Source: Deltaproteobacteria bacterium (GTDB taxonomy: Bacteria > Myxococcota_A > UBA796 > JAFGLY01). From it: a stretch of 56,978 bases of DNA. This document shows positions 35,101-42,823 of this stretch, piece after piece (position 1 is the first letter of the stretch; every line of letters starts with the position of its first letter). The stretch spans positions 1 to 56,978 of the forward strand of contig JAFGLY010000124.1 of the NCBI GenBank assembly GCA_016927815.1, read 5' to 3'. Made by a program: the position numbers and the translations under genes. The notes below the pieces were generated by a model. The model saw only the letters and a program-made list of their open reading frames with translations. It ran no database searches and had not been told where the DNA came from.

Positions 35101-35559
35101 TCGGACGGGCCCGAGGGCGTGCTCGTCCTGGACGCGGATCGCGTGGAAGACGACGCGCGGCCCGACGTGGTCCGCGGTGCGATCACGGGGTTCCTCCCGG
35201 CGCCGCGGGGATCCGAACGCGACCTGGGGGCGGTGACCGTCTCGGATGTCGGGCCCGCCCAGATGGCGCTGCTTCCGGACGGGGTGCACCTCGCCGTCGC
35301 CAACTTCAACCAGAACAGCCTCTCCCTCTACGACCTGCGCATGGGCGCGTGGGGCCAGATGATCGGGGAGAGCGAGTTCCTCGGGGAGAACCCCAGCGCG
35401 GTGGCGGTCACGCCGGATGGGCGGTACGCGGTCGTGGCATGCTACGAGGGCGAGTTGGACGAGGAGGCCGAGCAGGTGGACAGCACTCTGGCCGTCGTGG
35501 ACGTGGATCCGTCGAGCCCGTCCTTCCTCGAGGTGGTGACGTGGATCGTCAACCGCTAG
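32137..35559 (+). CDS. Large lipoprotein with GH43-like and YVTN-like propeller repeats
   Basis: 1140 residues from GTG 32137 (weak AGGG upstream). The signal peptide ends in GGTSC (Cys26). Residues about 60-230 have YVTN-like blades (DPSSGYLFVGNRTSHTISVLD). From about 330 to 900 at least five units of the type LWY-x-G-x-DG-x-x-R-I-G-x-A-x-S-x-D-G-x-x-W occur, as in five-bladed GH43/32 sugar-active propellers. From about 905 YVTN-like blades resume (FVDADRGLLWAGSKLVNYVF, then MALLPDGVHLAVANFNQNSL and VAVTPDGRYAVVACYEG). The GH-like segment thus appears inserted between two parts of a second propeller. Catalytic acids cannot be assigned. The 3' end overlaps the next lipoprotein gene by 19 bp. 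The 92 bp before the start hold nothing recognised. Confidence 0.8.
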   Translation: MSPHRAAIASIRRIPVLFVLLGGTSCMRDAASPFMGDCAVYPEGVYEYGEIGIGTCLSTPADLAFLERDDHGWSLAVSNGDAFHVFTGGSVLFLDWDSIDLDASTNVVSDLESVAVAFDPLPGTLVEIPDRDLLAVPVRDSAGANTRTEFDDVRFLDVADPRVPAPATAGFDGGDAVEVEADPFALAYDPSSGYLFVGNRTSHTISVLDALATPIADVDTVGRAWIGGRRWFDSDSSGSKAAFSVLQASDASLLEDETWSLAWVDGTYTLWVPEEGGLRRWTSGGDGTWTEGAYGVELHPDDSDGLVSCVTDPTRYTTSSGRRMAFASDGSIRSATAGQWGADWSFDEDALLEPSEDAWDRFLGGPCVVTSEGVSWLFYDGSGPEGTRIGVARATGSGDLHARAASGLPVLEPGGAHDVAGQADPFVVWDEVLSVWRMWYSAWDGERWTLGEAVSDDLETWEARAAPALALDGADAASPEVAFANGGVHLWYLRRDDPDPTWRVAWAESVDGTTWFDHGPILEDDRSGPGLLTGPRGLAIEVEQTQAFRVEGRDIGPLAVLVSCGSLLESTTHGWQVQVVAGEALDLGDAGSASANGLAVASVLPDEDLAWLDLVDDRGVPVVGFATWDGERLDPWEGAVLEPARGTFDAEGVHSPTVFRDQAGRYVMLYAGTRGGLTRVGRATSLDGVTWTRDSGAILDLGSDWDSVAMVPGSVETLEDGTFRLWYAGSDGVRFRIGAAVSDDGAAWTRAGDGDWILGTGSPGSWDDSSVSDPWVARSDGVLHLWYTGYDGSVNRIGHAVSDPEGLDWTRDRDADENPVYRMEGTASLFDYGGVERPVAFRDEAGWVMFYRGRDGLVFRPGLALGPEASAVYKAPCMPTPGDHLDFSTRRGSPGDDPVDLDVTVDGTSFTGSGLDALFVDADRGLLWAGSKLVNYVFAVDIRDDSETGFDDANVLGLEAVVVLEAATGSPGVRDLALDPGSSRLLALSDGPEGVLVLDADRVEDDARPDVVRGAITGFLPAPRGSERDLGAVTVSDVGPAQMALLPDGVHLAVANFNQNSLSLYDLRMGAWGQMIGESEFLGENPSAVAVTPDGRYAVVACYEGELDEEAEQVDSTLAVVDVDPSSPSFLEVVTWIVNR

Positions 35560-37397
35560 TCCGTGCCGCGTGGCTGTGGTGCGTGCTCGGTGCGGGCTGC
35601 TCGGACGATGCGACCACCGATCCGGCCTTCGACGGGCCCACCTACGCCGCGGTCCTCCACCCGGACGAGGGGGGTCCCTTCGAGGAGCCCGTGGGCTTCG
35701 TGGCGTCCTCCCGTTCGGGACGGATCGCGGCACTGGACCTGAAGCACGGCCGGTTCCTCGCAGTGGCGCCGGCGGCCTCCTTCTTGAGGTCGCCGTGGAT
35801 CGCGCTCGGACGGGACCGGGTCCTGACCGAGATCGCCGTGTATGCCCCCTCCAACGACGTCGTGACGTTGTTCGCCGGCGATGCGGCCTACCCGGGCCTG
35901 CTCGAGGTGCCCTGGATCGTGGGGGCCGGCCCCGACACCGTGCAGCCGGAGGCCTCGGACGTCACCTTCGACGATGCCGACGGTAACGGGGACGAGGCCA
36001 CGCTGGAAGGCCTGGTGCTCAGGGCGGGGTCCACCACCACCGAGGACTGGATCCTCACCTGCAAGGAAGACGGCTGGGAGGTGTGGGGCAGCCGATCCGG
36101 CCGCCAGCCCAAGAACGCCGAGACCGGGGCGCACTACCTGTCGGGCTGGCGGGAGCTGGAGTTCACGATCACCGGAACTGCCAGCCCGGGGGACCGGATC
36201 ACGCTCGGCACCGACACCGGGGTGGTGGAGCACGACGTGGGGGGCGTGGTGGAGGCCATGGCCCTGGCCCCGGATCGATCCGTCCTGGTCCTCTCGGTCT
36301 GGGACGGGTCCGCAGGGTCCCTCGTGGCCTGGGATCCGGCCGGAGGGGTTCGGCTGGGGGAGGTCCGGCTGCCCGAGGGCGCGCATCCCTGGAGGATGGA
36401 CTGGGACGACGTCGGAGAGCGCGTGTTCGTGGCCGATGCCTCCCTTCCGTTGGCCTGGGAGGTGGCTGTGGACGGCCCGGATCCTTCGGCCTGGACCGTC
36501 ACGGGTCGGGAGATGCCTGCTCCTGTCGTGGACCTCGCGTGGATCGCGGGGGACTTCGGAGAGCGCCTGGCCGTGGCGCCCGAGGGCTTGAACCGGGTGG
36601 ATCTGCTCCAGCTCGACACCGACGAGTGGGTGGACGCCAACCCGATCACCCCCGAGGTGGAGGGCGTGGACCTCTCGACCCCGGTCACCGGCATGGCGTC
36701 CGCCCCACTGCCGGTGCCCCTGTTGGAGGAGACCGAGTGGGGCGCGCACCAAGTGCGCGAGGTGGTGGCGGTCTCCCTCCTGTCCGGCCGCATGGTGCTC
36801 GTGCAGGCCACGGACGGCTGCCTGGCCCAGGACGAGGTCGGGCCCCACAACGTGGACGCCAACAGCAGCTCGGACTTCTGCTCCTTCGACGACCAGGGGA
36901 GCTACTCGGACCCCTACCTCTGGGAGGACGAGACCACCGGCTGGCAAATGGTCGCGAACGCCTGCGCGGGGGTGGCCCAGACGGAGACGTGGACCCTCAC
37001 CTACGACGAGGTGGACCAGGCGTGGCGAGTGGAGGGGAGCCGGTCCGGCGTGCAGCAGGGCATGGCCCACAACGACGAGCGGTACGTGAGCGACGGCGGG
37101 GAGGTGTCCTTCACGATCATGTCCGGCGTCTACCCCGCCACCGACGGGGACGCCTGGACCTGCAGCGTGGAGGACGGTGTCCTCGGGTTCAGCGGTGACC
37201 TCGACCGGGACGACGACGACGAGTACACGTTCGCCATGCCCGGGCGGCCCGCGGTCTTCTGGTACGACACCGGACCTACGGGGGGAGGCTGGGATCCGCT
37301 GGACCGAAGGTCGTTCATGCTGTGGCCCATCACCGGGTCCGACCTGGTGGGCAGGGTGCGGCTGTCCTCGGGGCAGGTGGAGGTGGTCTGGCGGTAG
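35541..37397 (+). CDS. Predicted lipoprotein with propeller-like blades and an internal repeat
   Basis: 618 residues from GTG 35541, which lies inside the preceding gene and is preceded by GAGGTGG. The signal peptide ends in LGAGC (Cys20). Blade-like stretches (GFVASSRSGRIAALDLKHGRF; MALAPDRSVLVLSVWDG; VDWDDVGERVFVADASLPL-like) suggest a beta propeller. A distinctive module with W-x-L-T-x(6-8)-W-x-V-x-GSRSG-x-Q occurs twice, near residues 170-205 and 480-525, the second time with Asp-rich flanks (DLDRDDDDEY). Family not recognised. Overlap with the upstream propeller lipoprotein gene suggests joint translation and perhaps a shared surface complex. Confidence 0.78.
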   Translation: MDRQPLVRAAWLWCVLGAGCSDDATTDPAFDGPTYAAVLHPDEGGPFEEPVGFVASSRSGRIAALDLKHGRFLAVAPAASFLRSPWIALGRDRVLTEIAVYAPSNDVVTLFAGDAAYPGLLEVPWIVGAGPDTVQPEASDVTFDDADGNGDEATLEGLVLRAGSTTTEDWILTCKEDGWEVWGSRSGRQPKNAETGAHYLSGWRELEFTITGTASPGDRITLGTDTGVVEHDVGGVVEAMALAPDRSVLVLSVWDGSAGSLVAWDPAGGVRLGEVRLPEGAHPWRMDWDDVGERVFVADASLPLAWEVAVDGPDPSAWTVTGREMPAPVVDLAWIAGDFGERLAVAPEGLNRVDLLQLDTDEWVDANPITPEVEGVDLSTPVTGMASAPLPVPLLEETEWGAHQVREVVAVSLLSGRMVLVQATDGCLAQDEVGPHNVDANSSSDFCSFDDQGSYSDPYLWEDETTGWQMVANACAGVAQTETWTLTYDEVDQAWRVEGSRSGVQQGMAHNDERYVSDGGEVSFTIMSGVYPATDGDAWTCSVEDGVLGFSGDLDRDDDDEYTFAMPGRPAVFWYDTGPTGGGWDPLDRRSFMLWPITGSDLVGRVRLSSGQVEVVWR

Positions 37398-37461
37398 CGG
37401 GGCGCCGGCCGGGATGACCCGGACCCCCGGCGGATGTAGACTTCCGCAGGCAGGGACCGCC

Positions 37462-39117
37462 GTGTCCGCTTTCTCCGACGTCCCCCCCGATGCCTCCGCC
37501 CGTCCGCCCGAGGGCGCCTCGGTGCGCGCCTGCGTGGCCTGGACGGCCGTCCTGGCCCTGGCCGGGATCGCGTTGCCCCAGGTGCTGTGCGCGGCCGTCC
37601 CCTTGAGCGCTCCGGCGGGGCTGGACCCGGCCTTGTGGGGGTTCGCCGCCCTGGAGATGCAGGCCGGGACCGCGCCCATGGTGCCCCCGATCTACCCCCT
37701 CCTCGCGTCCCTGCTCCAGGGCTCGGGGGACATCGTGACGGGGGCGGCGCGGGCCAGCGCGCTGGCCGCCGCGTGCACGGGTCCGCTCGTCTTCGCGGTG
37801 GCCCGCGCGCTGGGCGCCCGGCCGTGGGGTGCGGGGCTCGCGGGCCTGCTCGCGCTCTCCCTGCCGCGGATCGGGATCCCTGCGGTATCCGTCTCGCCCG
37901 ACGCCCTGACGGTGGACCTGTTCGCCGCGTCGGTCCTGGTGGCCGTCCGGTTCGGAGAACGTCCCACCTGGCTGCGACTCGCCGTGCTCGGCGCGATCGC
38001 GGCCCTGGCGCCGCTGATCCGGGAGCACGGCCTGCTCCTGTCCCTGGGGCTGGCTGTCGTCGTCGTGGCGGCGCCCGGGACGTGGGGTGTGCGGGCCCTG
38101 CGGACGGGCGGAGTGCTGGCGGCCGTCGGGGTCGGCCCCGTCCTCGTGGGCATGGAGCCCACGCTGCCGTGGGCCGTTCCCTGGGTGCATCGCCTGGTGC
38201 AGCCCGGCGTGGATCTCCTCCATCGGGACCGGCCGACCTACCTGGGCGATCTTCCGGAGCAGTTCCGGTTGGCCGGGATGTCCGAGCGTCAACGCGACCT
38301 GCTCCTGGATCTGCACACGAGACGCGATCGGCCGCAAATCGTGGCGTTCCACTGCCTGTGGGCGCTCGTCCAGGCGCCCGTGTACTGGGCGCTGGTGCTC
38401 GGAGCCCTGGTCGCGGCAGTCCGGCTGGCCCGCCCGAGGGCCCTGTCCGCCTGGGTGGGCCTGGTGCCCGTGCTGCCGGCGCTCGGGATCTGGTCCGCAC
38501 CGAGGCACGTGGCGGTGGCCGCGCCCGTGGCCCTGGCCGTGCTGGCGGCCTGGGTGGCGCCGCATGCGGGGGGGGCCCGATCGCGTCGCGTCCGGATCCT
38601 GGCCGGGGCAGGCCTCGTGAGCCTCGTCGCCTCCACCTGGACCACCTGGCCGGATCGCGCCCGGGATCTTGGCAACGAGGCCGATCACCTCTCCAAGCTC
38701 GCCCGGTTCGGCAGGTCCCTGTGCGCGTTGGCACGGCCGGGTGACGTGGGGATCGGTGTGGCCGAGGCCTTCCTGTTCTGCCCCCTGCCCCTCCACGTCC
38801 CGGGGGAGCGGTACGGGGCCGCCGAGTGGCACGCCTGGTGGGTGGTCTACAGCGATCTGCCCGAGGCGTCGGTCGATCGCCTCTCGGGGCCTCGGCCGTT
38901 GTCTCTCGTCCCACCGGAGCCTCCCTGGGCGGTCCTGGAGCTGCCCATCGCCGGGGTGCCCTTCACGACCTATCGCCTGGTCCCCTGGATGCGAGATCGC
39001 CCGTGTGCCGAGTCCCGGCCCGATCCGGGGTTTCGCCCACGCTACTCGAACCCCACGACCGTGCCGATGACGCCGCCGTGCTCGATGGAGTTTCCTGGTC
39101 GAGACCCGAACCGGTGA
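37462..39117 (+). CDS. GT-C-type integral membrane protein (putative glycosyltransferase)
   Basis: 551 residues from GTG 37462 with AGGGA upstream. Around eleven hydrophobic helices fill most of the chain. A short luminal loop after the first helix (LSAPAGLDPALWGFAALEMQAG) and the layout match the polyprenol-phosphate-sugar-dependent glycosyltransferase (GT39/83-like) group, where acidic residues of that loop are catalytic. The periplasmic C-terminal part (about 430-550) has WHAWWVVYSDLPE and no clear domain. It would use a lipid-linked sugar, but donor and acceptor are unknown. It is followed 57 nt later by a second membrane protein of the same general type. Oligosaccharyl-transferase or DUF2079-like function is an alternative. 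Confidence 0.7.
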   Translation: MSAFSDVPPDASARPPEGASVRACVAWTAVLALAGIALPQVLCAAVPLSAPAGLDPALWGFAALEMQAGTAPMVPPIYPLLASLLQGSGDIVTGAARASALAAACTGPLVFAVARALGARPWGAGLAGLLALSLPRIGIPAVSVSPDALTVDLFAASVLVAVRFGERPTWLRLAVLGAIAALAPLIREHGLLLSLGLAVVVVAAPGTWGVRALRTGGVLAAVGVGPVLVGMEPTLPWAVPWVHRLVQPGVDLLHRDRPTYLGDLPEQFRLAGMSERQRDLLLDLHTRRDRPQIVAFHCLWALVQAPVYWALVLGALVAAVRLARPRALSAWVGLVPVLPALGIWSAPRHVAVAAPVALAVLAAWVAPHAGGARSRRVRILAGAGLVSLVASTWTTWPDRARDLGNEADHLSKLARFGRSLCALARPGDVGIGVAEAFLFCPLPLHVPGERYGAAEWHAWWVVYSDLPEASVDRLSGPRPLSLVPPEPPWAVLELPIAGVPFTTYRLVPWMRDRPCAESRPDPGFRPRYSNPTTVPMTPPCSMEFPGRDPNR

Positions 39118-39173
39118 GATAGCCTGCCCCGGTCCCTGACCCGGGCAGGCAACCCACGGAGCGATCGGGTCCC

Positions 39174-40970
39174 ATGCGGGATCTCCTGGCAAGGGCGCTC
39201 GGACGGGCATGGCGAGCGTGGCCGGTGGCCGTCCTCGTGGCCGGTGGGACGCTCCCCATCGCCCGGGTCCTGGCCGACCCCCTGCACCGGCTGCCCGGCG
39301 GAGCCCGAACCGACGTGTACAAGCACGTCTGGTCCTACTGGCACACGCTCCGGACGCTCGGGGACGGGTGGCCCTGGACCCCGTACCTGAACGCCCCGGG
39401 CGGGGGCTACCTCCTCGACGTGATGCTGGTGCCCTCCCTGCTCCTCGCGCCCGTCACGTGGCTGCTCGGCGTCGCGGCGGCCGCCAACCTCTGGGTCTGG
39501 CTCTCGCTGGTGGCGACCGGCCTAAGCACCTGGGCGCTCTGCCGCGAGGTCACCGGGTCGGACCTGGGAGGCGTGGTGGGGGGCCTGCTCGCCCAGACGG
39601 CCCCCTACCTCCTCGCCTATCCGCTCTACAGCGGCGTCCACGAGCGCCTGTCGGTCTGGGCCTTTCCGCTCGTCCTCCTCGGGCTCCTCCGGCTCCGCGC
39701 CGGGCGATCGTGGGGGTGGATCCCGGTCCTGGTCGGGGTCTTCGCCCTGACCTCCGCAGGCTGTGCCATCCACGGCTACATCGCGGGGCTGGTGTGCCTC
39801 CTCGCCGCGCCGCTGTTCGTCCCGCTGCCCGTGGATGGGAGGTCGTGGCGCGACGGGTGGCGGCCCGCGCTCCGAGCCGGCCTGGGCGTGGCCCTTACGC
39901 TCGGCTGCTTCGTGCTGGTCCTGCACCTCGACTTCCGCTGGTACCAGTGGGGCTCGTACCACCCGTGGACTCTCTCCTACCAGGGCGACTGGATCCAGAA
40001 GTGGCACGGGTTGCCCCAGCGCGACACGCTGGCCACGCTGCCGGCCCTGCTCCTGCCCGAGGCCGTGCGCTATACCACAGCAAGCCTGACCAACGACGAA
40101 CTGTACCGCATCTGCTTCCTCGGGCAGGTGCCCCTCGGGGCGGCCCTGGCAGGCCTGCTGGCGGCTCGCCGGCACCAACGGTTCCGCGTGGCCTGGATCG
40201 TGCTCGTCGGCCTGTTCCTCTCGTTCCTGGCGCTGGGGCCGAGCTTCGAGTGGAGGGGACGGTTCTACTCCAGCCCCCCCTTCGTGTGGCTGGCCGGGGT
40301 GCTGCCCTACTTCGGCGTGCGTGTCACCCACTGGCAGCTCGTGGCCGCCTTTGCGCCGCTGTCGGCCGTGGGTGTCGCGGCCCTGGTGGGGCGGCCGGAC
40401 CGGCGATGGCTGCGCGTCCTCATCGCCCTGGGCGTCCTGGTCGCGGCGACCGCGGAGCGGGTCCGAGCCCTGCCGTTCCCTCTCCTCCTTCCCGCCGCGT
40501 CGGCCCGGGTCTCGCCCATCTACGACGCCGTGCTGCCCGACGGAGGCCTGGTCGAGGTCCCCCGGTTCTGGCGGGGCACCGAGCTCACCCCGGGCATCCT
40601 CTTCCTCGCCCAGACCGTGCACGAGCGCCCCATTCCCATCACCGTGAACATCAACCAGACCGTCTGGGACAACGTGCCCCTCCTCAGGGACGGCATCTCC
40701 GGTGCGTGGCCCATGGTCGCCATGGCGCTGCGCCGATCGGGCTTCCGCTGGATCGTGGTGCACCGCTCCTGGTTCCTACGGCCCGGTCCCGCCGATACCT
40801 GCCTGCGTGCGCTCCGGATGCTCCTGGGTCCGCCCGTGGCCGAAACCGAGGACGAAGCGCTCTTCGACCTGTCGGTCCTGCCGGTGGAGCCGGACCCCAC
40901 GCTCGTATGGCCGCCCGGACACTTCCCCAGCGAGATGGGGAAGATGCCGGCCGGATCTGTGGGATGGTGA
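39174..40970 (+). CDS. Polytopic membrane protein, GT-C / YfhO-like
   Basis: 598 residues. About ten to twelve hydrophobic helices, with a first luminal loop containing HRLPGGARTDVYKHVWSYWH (Asp47 with neighbouring His/Trp), similar to the acidic loop of GT-C transferases, and SGVHERLSVWAFPLVLL. HLDFRWYQWGSYHPWTLSYQGD forms another luminal loop. The C-terminus (about 440-598) is soluble and beta-like. YfhO/DUF6541-type proteins of this layout have no established reaction. A GGAG lies 13 nt before the ATG, farther than usual. The 168 bp downstream separates it from the acyl-CoA operon and contains that operon's promoter. Confidence 0.72.
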   Translation: MRDLLARALGRAWRAWPVAVLVAGGTLPIARVLADPLHRLPGGARTDVYKHVWSYWHTLRTLGDGWPWTPYLNAPGGGYLLDVMLVPSLLLAPVTWLLGVAAAANLWVWLSLVATGLSTWALCREVTGSDLGGVVGGLLAQTAPYLLAYPLYSGVHERLSVWAFPLVLLGLLRLRAGRSWGWIPVLVGVFALTSAGCAIHGYIAGLVCLLAAPLFVPLPVDGRSWRDGWRPALRAGLGVALTLGCFVLVLHLDFRWYQWGSYHPWTLSYQGDWIQKWHGLPQRDTLATLPALLLPEAVRYTTASLTNDELYRICFLGQVPLGAALAGLLAARRHQRFRVAWIVLVGLFLSFLALGPSFEWRGRFYSSPPFVWLAGVLPYFGVRVTHWQLVAAFAPLSAVGVAALVGRPDRRWLRVLIALGVLVAATAERVRALPFPLLLPAASARVSPIYDAVLPDGGLVEVPRFWRGTELTPGILFLAQTVHERPIPITVNINQTVWDNVPLLRDGISGAWPMVAMALRRSGFRWIVVHRSWFLRPGPADTCLRALRMLLGPPVAETEDEALFDLSVLPVEPDPTLVWPPGHFPSEMGKMPAGSVGW

Positions 40971-41014
40971 CGGGGTTCGGGGCCGTACCGGCCAGCGGGC
41001 CCGGGACGGGCAGG

Positions 41015-41043
41015 TTGTGACAGCGGGAGGCCCCTGTTATCCT
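41015..41043 (+). promoter_or_regulatory. Putative promoter of the acyl-CoA operon
   Basis: TTGTGA (41015-41020) and TATCCT (41038-41043) are separated by 17 bp, and TG at 41035-41036 makes an extended -10. Transcription would start near 41050, giving a leader of about 90 nt. Confidence 0.5.
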
Positions 41044-41059
41044 CGCCGCCTGTCGCCCC

Positions 41060-41102
41060 GGACCCTAAGGGGTCCTCCGTCCTCCAGCCGCGCCGGGCGC
41101 GG
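41060..41102 (+). promoter_or_regulatory. Two hairpins in the acyl-CoA operon leader
   Basis: GGACCC-TAAG-GGGTCC (41060-41075) and CCGCGCC-G-GGCGCGG (41088-41102) are perfect inverted repeats within the predicted 5' UTR, ending 36 nt before the ATG at 41139. They may be structural or protein-binding sites; neither has a T-tract. Confidence 0.35.
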
Positions 41103-41138
41103 ATCAGCGGCAGGCCCGCTCGGGCAAGAAGGTACGTC

Positions 41139-41999
41139 ATGAGCGGGATCCGGACCGTGGGTGTGGTGGGTGCTGGTCAGATGGGCAACGGCATCGCCCA
41201 GGTCGCGGCCGAGGCGGGCTACCAGGTTCTCATGACCGACGTCGCGGCCTCCATCCTGGACAAGGCCAGAGCCACCATCCAGAAGAACCTGGGCCGGGCC
41301 GTGGCCAAGGGCCGTGCGACCCAGGAGCACATAGACGAGGCGCTGGCCCACATCCGGACCGACACCGAGCTCGGTGCGCTGGCGGCCTGCGACGTCGTGA
41401 TCGAGGCCGCGACCGAGAAGGTGGATCTCAAGTTCCGCCTCTTCGAGGATCTCTGCAGGATCGTCCCCCCGCACGCCCTGCTCGCCACCAACACGTCTTC
41501 CATCTCCATCACCGCCATCGCCGCGCACACCGATCGCCCGGACAAGGTCATCGGGATGCACTTCATGAACCCTGTGCCGGTCATGCAGCTCGTGGAGGTC
41601 ATCCGGGGCCTGGCCACCTCCCAGGACACCTGGGACGCCACCGTGGAGATGGCTAGGCGCATGGGCAAGACCACGGTGGAAGGGCGGGACATGCCCGGCT
41701 TCATCGTGAACCGAATCCTCATGCCCTACCTCAACGAAGCGGTGTACGCCCTCTACGAGGGAATCGGTTCGGTGCAGGACATCGACGCCGCGATGCGGCT
41801 GGGCACGAACGTGCCCATGGGGCCCCTCACCCTCGCCGACTTCATCGGCCTCGACACGTGTCTGGCCATCCTGGAGGTCCTGCACCAGGGCCTGGGGGAC
41901 CCCAAGTACCGACCGTGCCCGCTCCTCCGGAAGTACGTGGAGGCGGGCTGGCTCGGGCGCAAGACCGGCCGTGGCTTCTACCCGTACCTGGAGGCGTGA
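41139..41999 (+). CDS. 3-hydroxybutyryl-CoA dehydrogenase
   Basis: 286 residues, the size of the single-function enzyme (Hbd/PaaH/FadB2 group). The Rossmann motif [15 protein letters not shown] is at residues 6-20. [13 protein letters not shown] contains the catalytic Ser of the family, and [17 protein letters not shown] the catalytic His with its Asn-Pro neighbour. [16 protein letters not shown] marks the C-terminal dimer domain. It oxidises 3-hydroxyacyl-CoA with NAD(P). The downstream hydratase (1-nt overlap) and dehydrogenase genes give a three-step segment of short-chain beta-oxidation, running in either direction. AGAAGG precedes the ATG. Confidence 0.95.
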   Translation: MSGIRTVGVVGAGQMGNGIAQVAAEAGYQVLMTDVAASILDKARATIQKNLGRAVAKGRATQEHIDEALAHIRTDTELGALAACDVVIEAATEKVDLKFRLFEDLCRIVPPHALLATNTSSISITAIAAHTDRPDKVIGMHFMNPVPVMQLVEVIRGLATSQDTWDATVEMARRMGKTTVEGRDMPGFIVNRILMPYLNEAVYALYEGIGSVQDIDAAMRLGTNVPMGPLTLADFIGLDTCLAILEVLHQGLGDPKYRPCPLLRKYVEAGWLGRKTGRGFYPYLEA

Positions 42000-42784
42000 T
42001 GAGCCCTCGATACGCGAACCTGACCCTCGAGTTCCGCGGCCTCGCCGCGCTGATCACCATCGACCGGCCCCACGCGCTCAACGCGCTCGACACCGCCACC
42101 CTCGAGGAGCTGGACGACGCGCTCTCGGAGGCGGCCGACCACGACGACATCCGCGCGCTCATCCTCACCGGCGCGGGCAGCAAGGCGTTCGTGGCCGGCG
42201 CGGACATCGCCCAGATGCGGGAGTTCACCGTGGCCGAGGCGGAGGACTTCTCGCTCCACGGCCAGAGCGTGCTCGATGGCCTCTCGGGGTTCCCGGCCCC
42301 GGTCATCGCCGCCGTGAACGGGTACGCGCTGGGCGGAGGGACCGAGATCGCCGTCGCCTGCGACCTCATCCTCTGCTCGGCCAACGCCGTGTTCGGTCAA
42401 CCGGAGGTGGGTCTTGGCGTGATCCCCGGGTTTGGGGGCACCCAACGGCTCACCCGGCTGGTGGGCCCCATGCGAGCACGGGAGATCGTCTTCACGGGAC
42501 GCCGGATCCCCGCTGCGGAGGCCGTCCAGATCGGGCTCGCACTGCGGGTCGTGGAGGGCGACGTGGTGGAGGCCGCCATGGAGCTGGCCACCGTCATCGC
42601 CCGGCAGGGCCCGGTCGCGGTCCGCCTGGCCAAGCGGGCCATCAACGAGAACGCGGATGCCGCACTCGCCACCGCGCTCGCGGCCGAGCGGACCCTGTTC
42701 GCGCACTGCTTCGCCACGAACGACCAGGACGAGGGCATGGCCGCCTTCCTGGAGAAGCGCAAGGCCGTGTTCCGAGGCGCCTAG
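41999..42784 (+). CDS. Enoyl-CoA hydratase (crotonase family)
   Basis: 261 residues; the ATG overlaps the upstream stop as TGATG with GGAGG before it. AGADIAQM forms the oxyanion-hole region (A-G-A-D-I), GGGTEIAVACD carries the first catalytic Glu, and FGQPEVGLGVIPGFGGTQRL the second. Both glutamates are present, so hydration of 2-enoyl-CoA (crotonyl-CoA) is expected. EGMAAFLEKRKAVFRG is the usual C-terminus. With the neighbours it links acyl-CoA dehydrogenase and hydroxyacyl-CoA dehydrogenase. Substrate chain length is inferred to be short from the company of the Hbd-type dehydrogenase. Confidence 0.95.
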   Translation: MSPRYANLTLEFRGLAALITIDRPHALNALDTATLEELDDALSEAADHDDIRALILTGAGSKAFVAGADIAQMREFTVAEAEDFSLHGQSVLDGLSGFPAPVIAAVNGYALGGGTEIAVACDLILCSANAVFGQPEVGLGVIPGFGGTQRLTRLVGPMRAREIVFTGRRIPAAEAVQIGLALRVVEGDVVEAAMELATVIARQGPVAVRLAKRAINENADAALATALAAERTLFAHCFATNDQDEGMAAFLEKRKAVFRGA

Positions 42785-42823
42785 TCTCCTTCGCTCGACC
42801 CCCAACCCCCCCAGGAGGATTCC

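Noticed and set aside
31483-35733. A 1416-codon open frame on the minus strand
   Set aside because: Antisense to the propeller lipoprotein gene; no domain, no Shine-Dalgarno, shadow composition.
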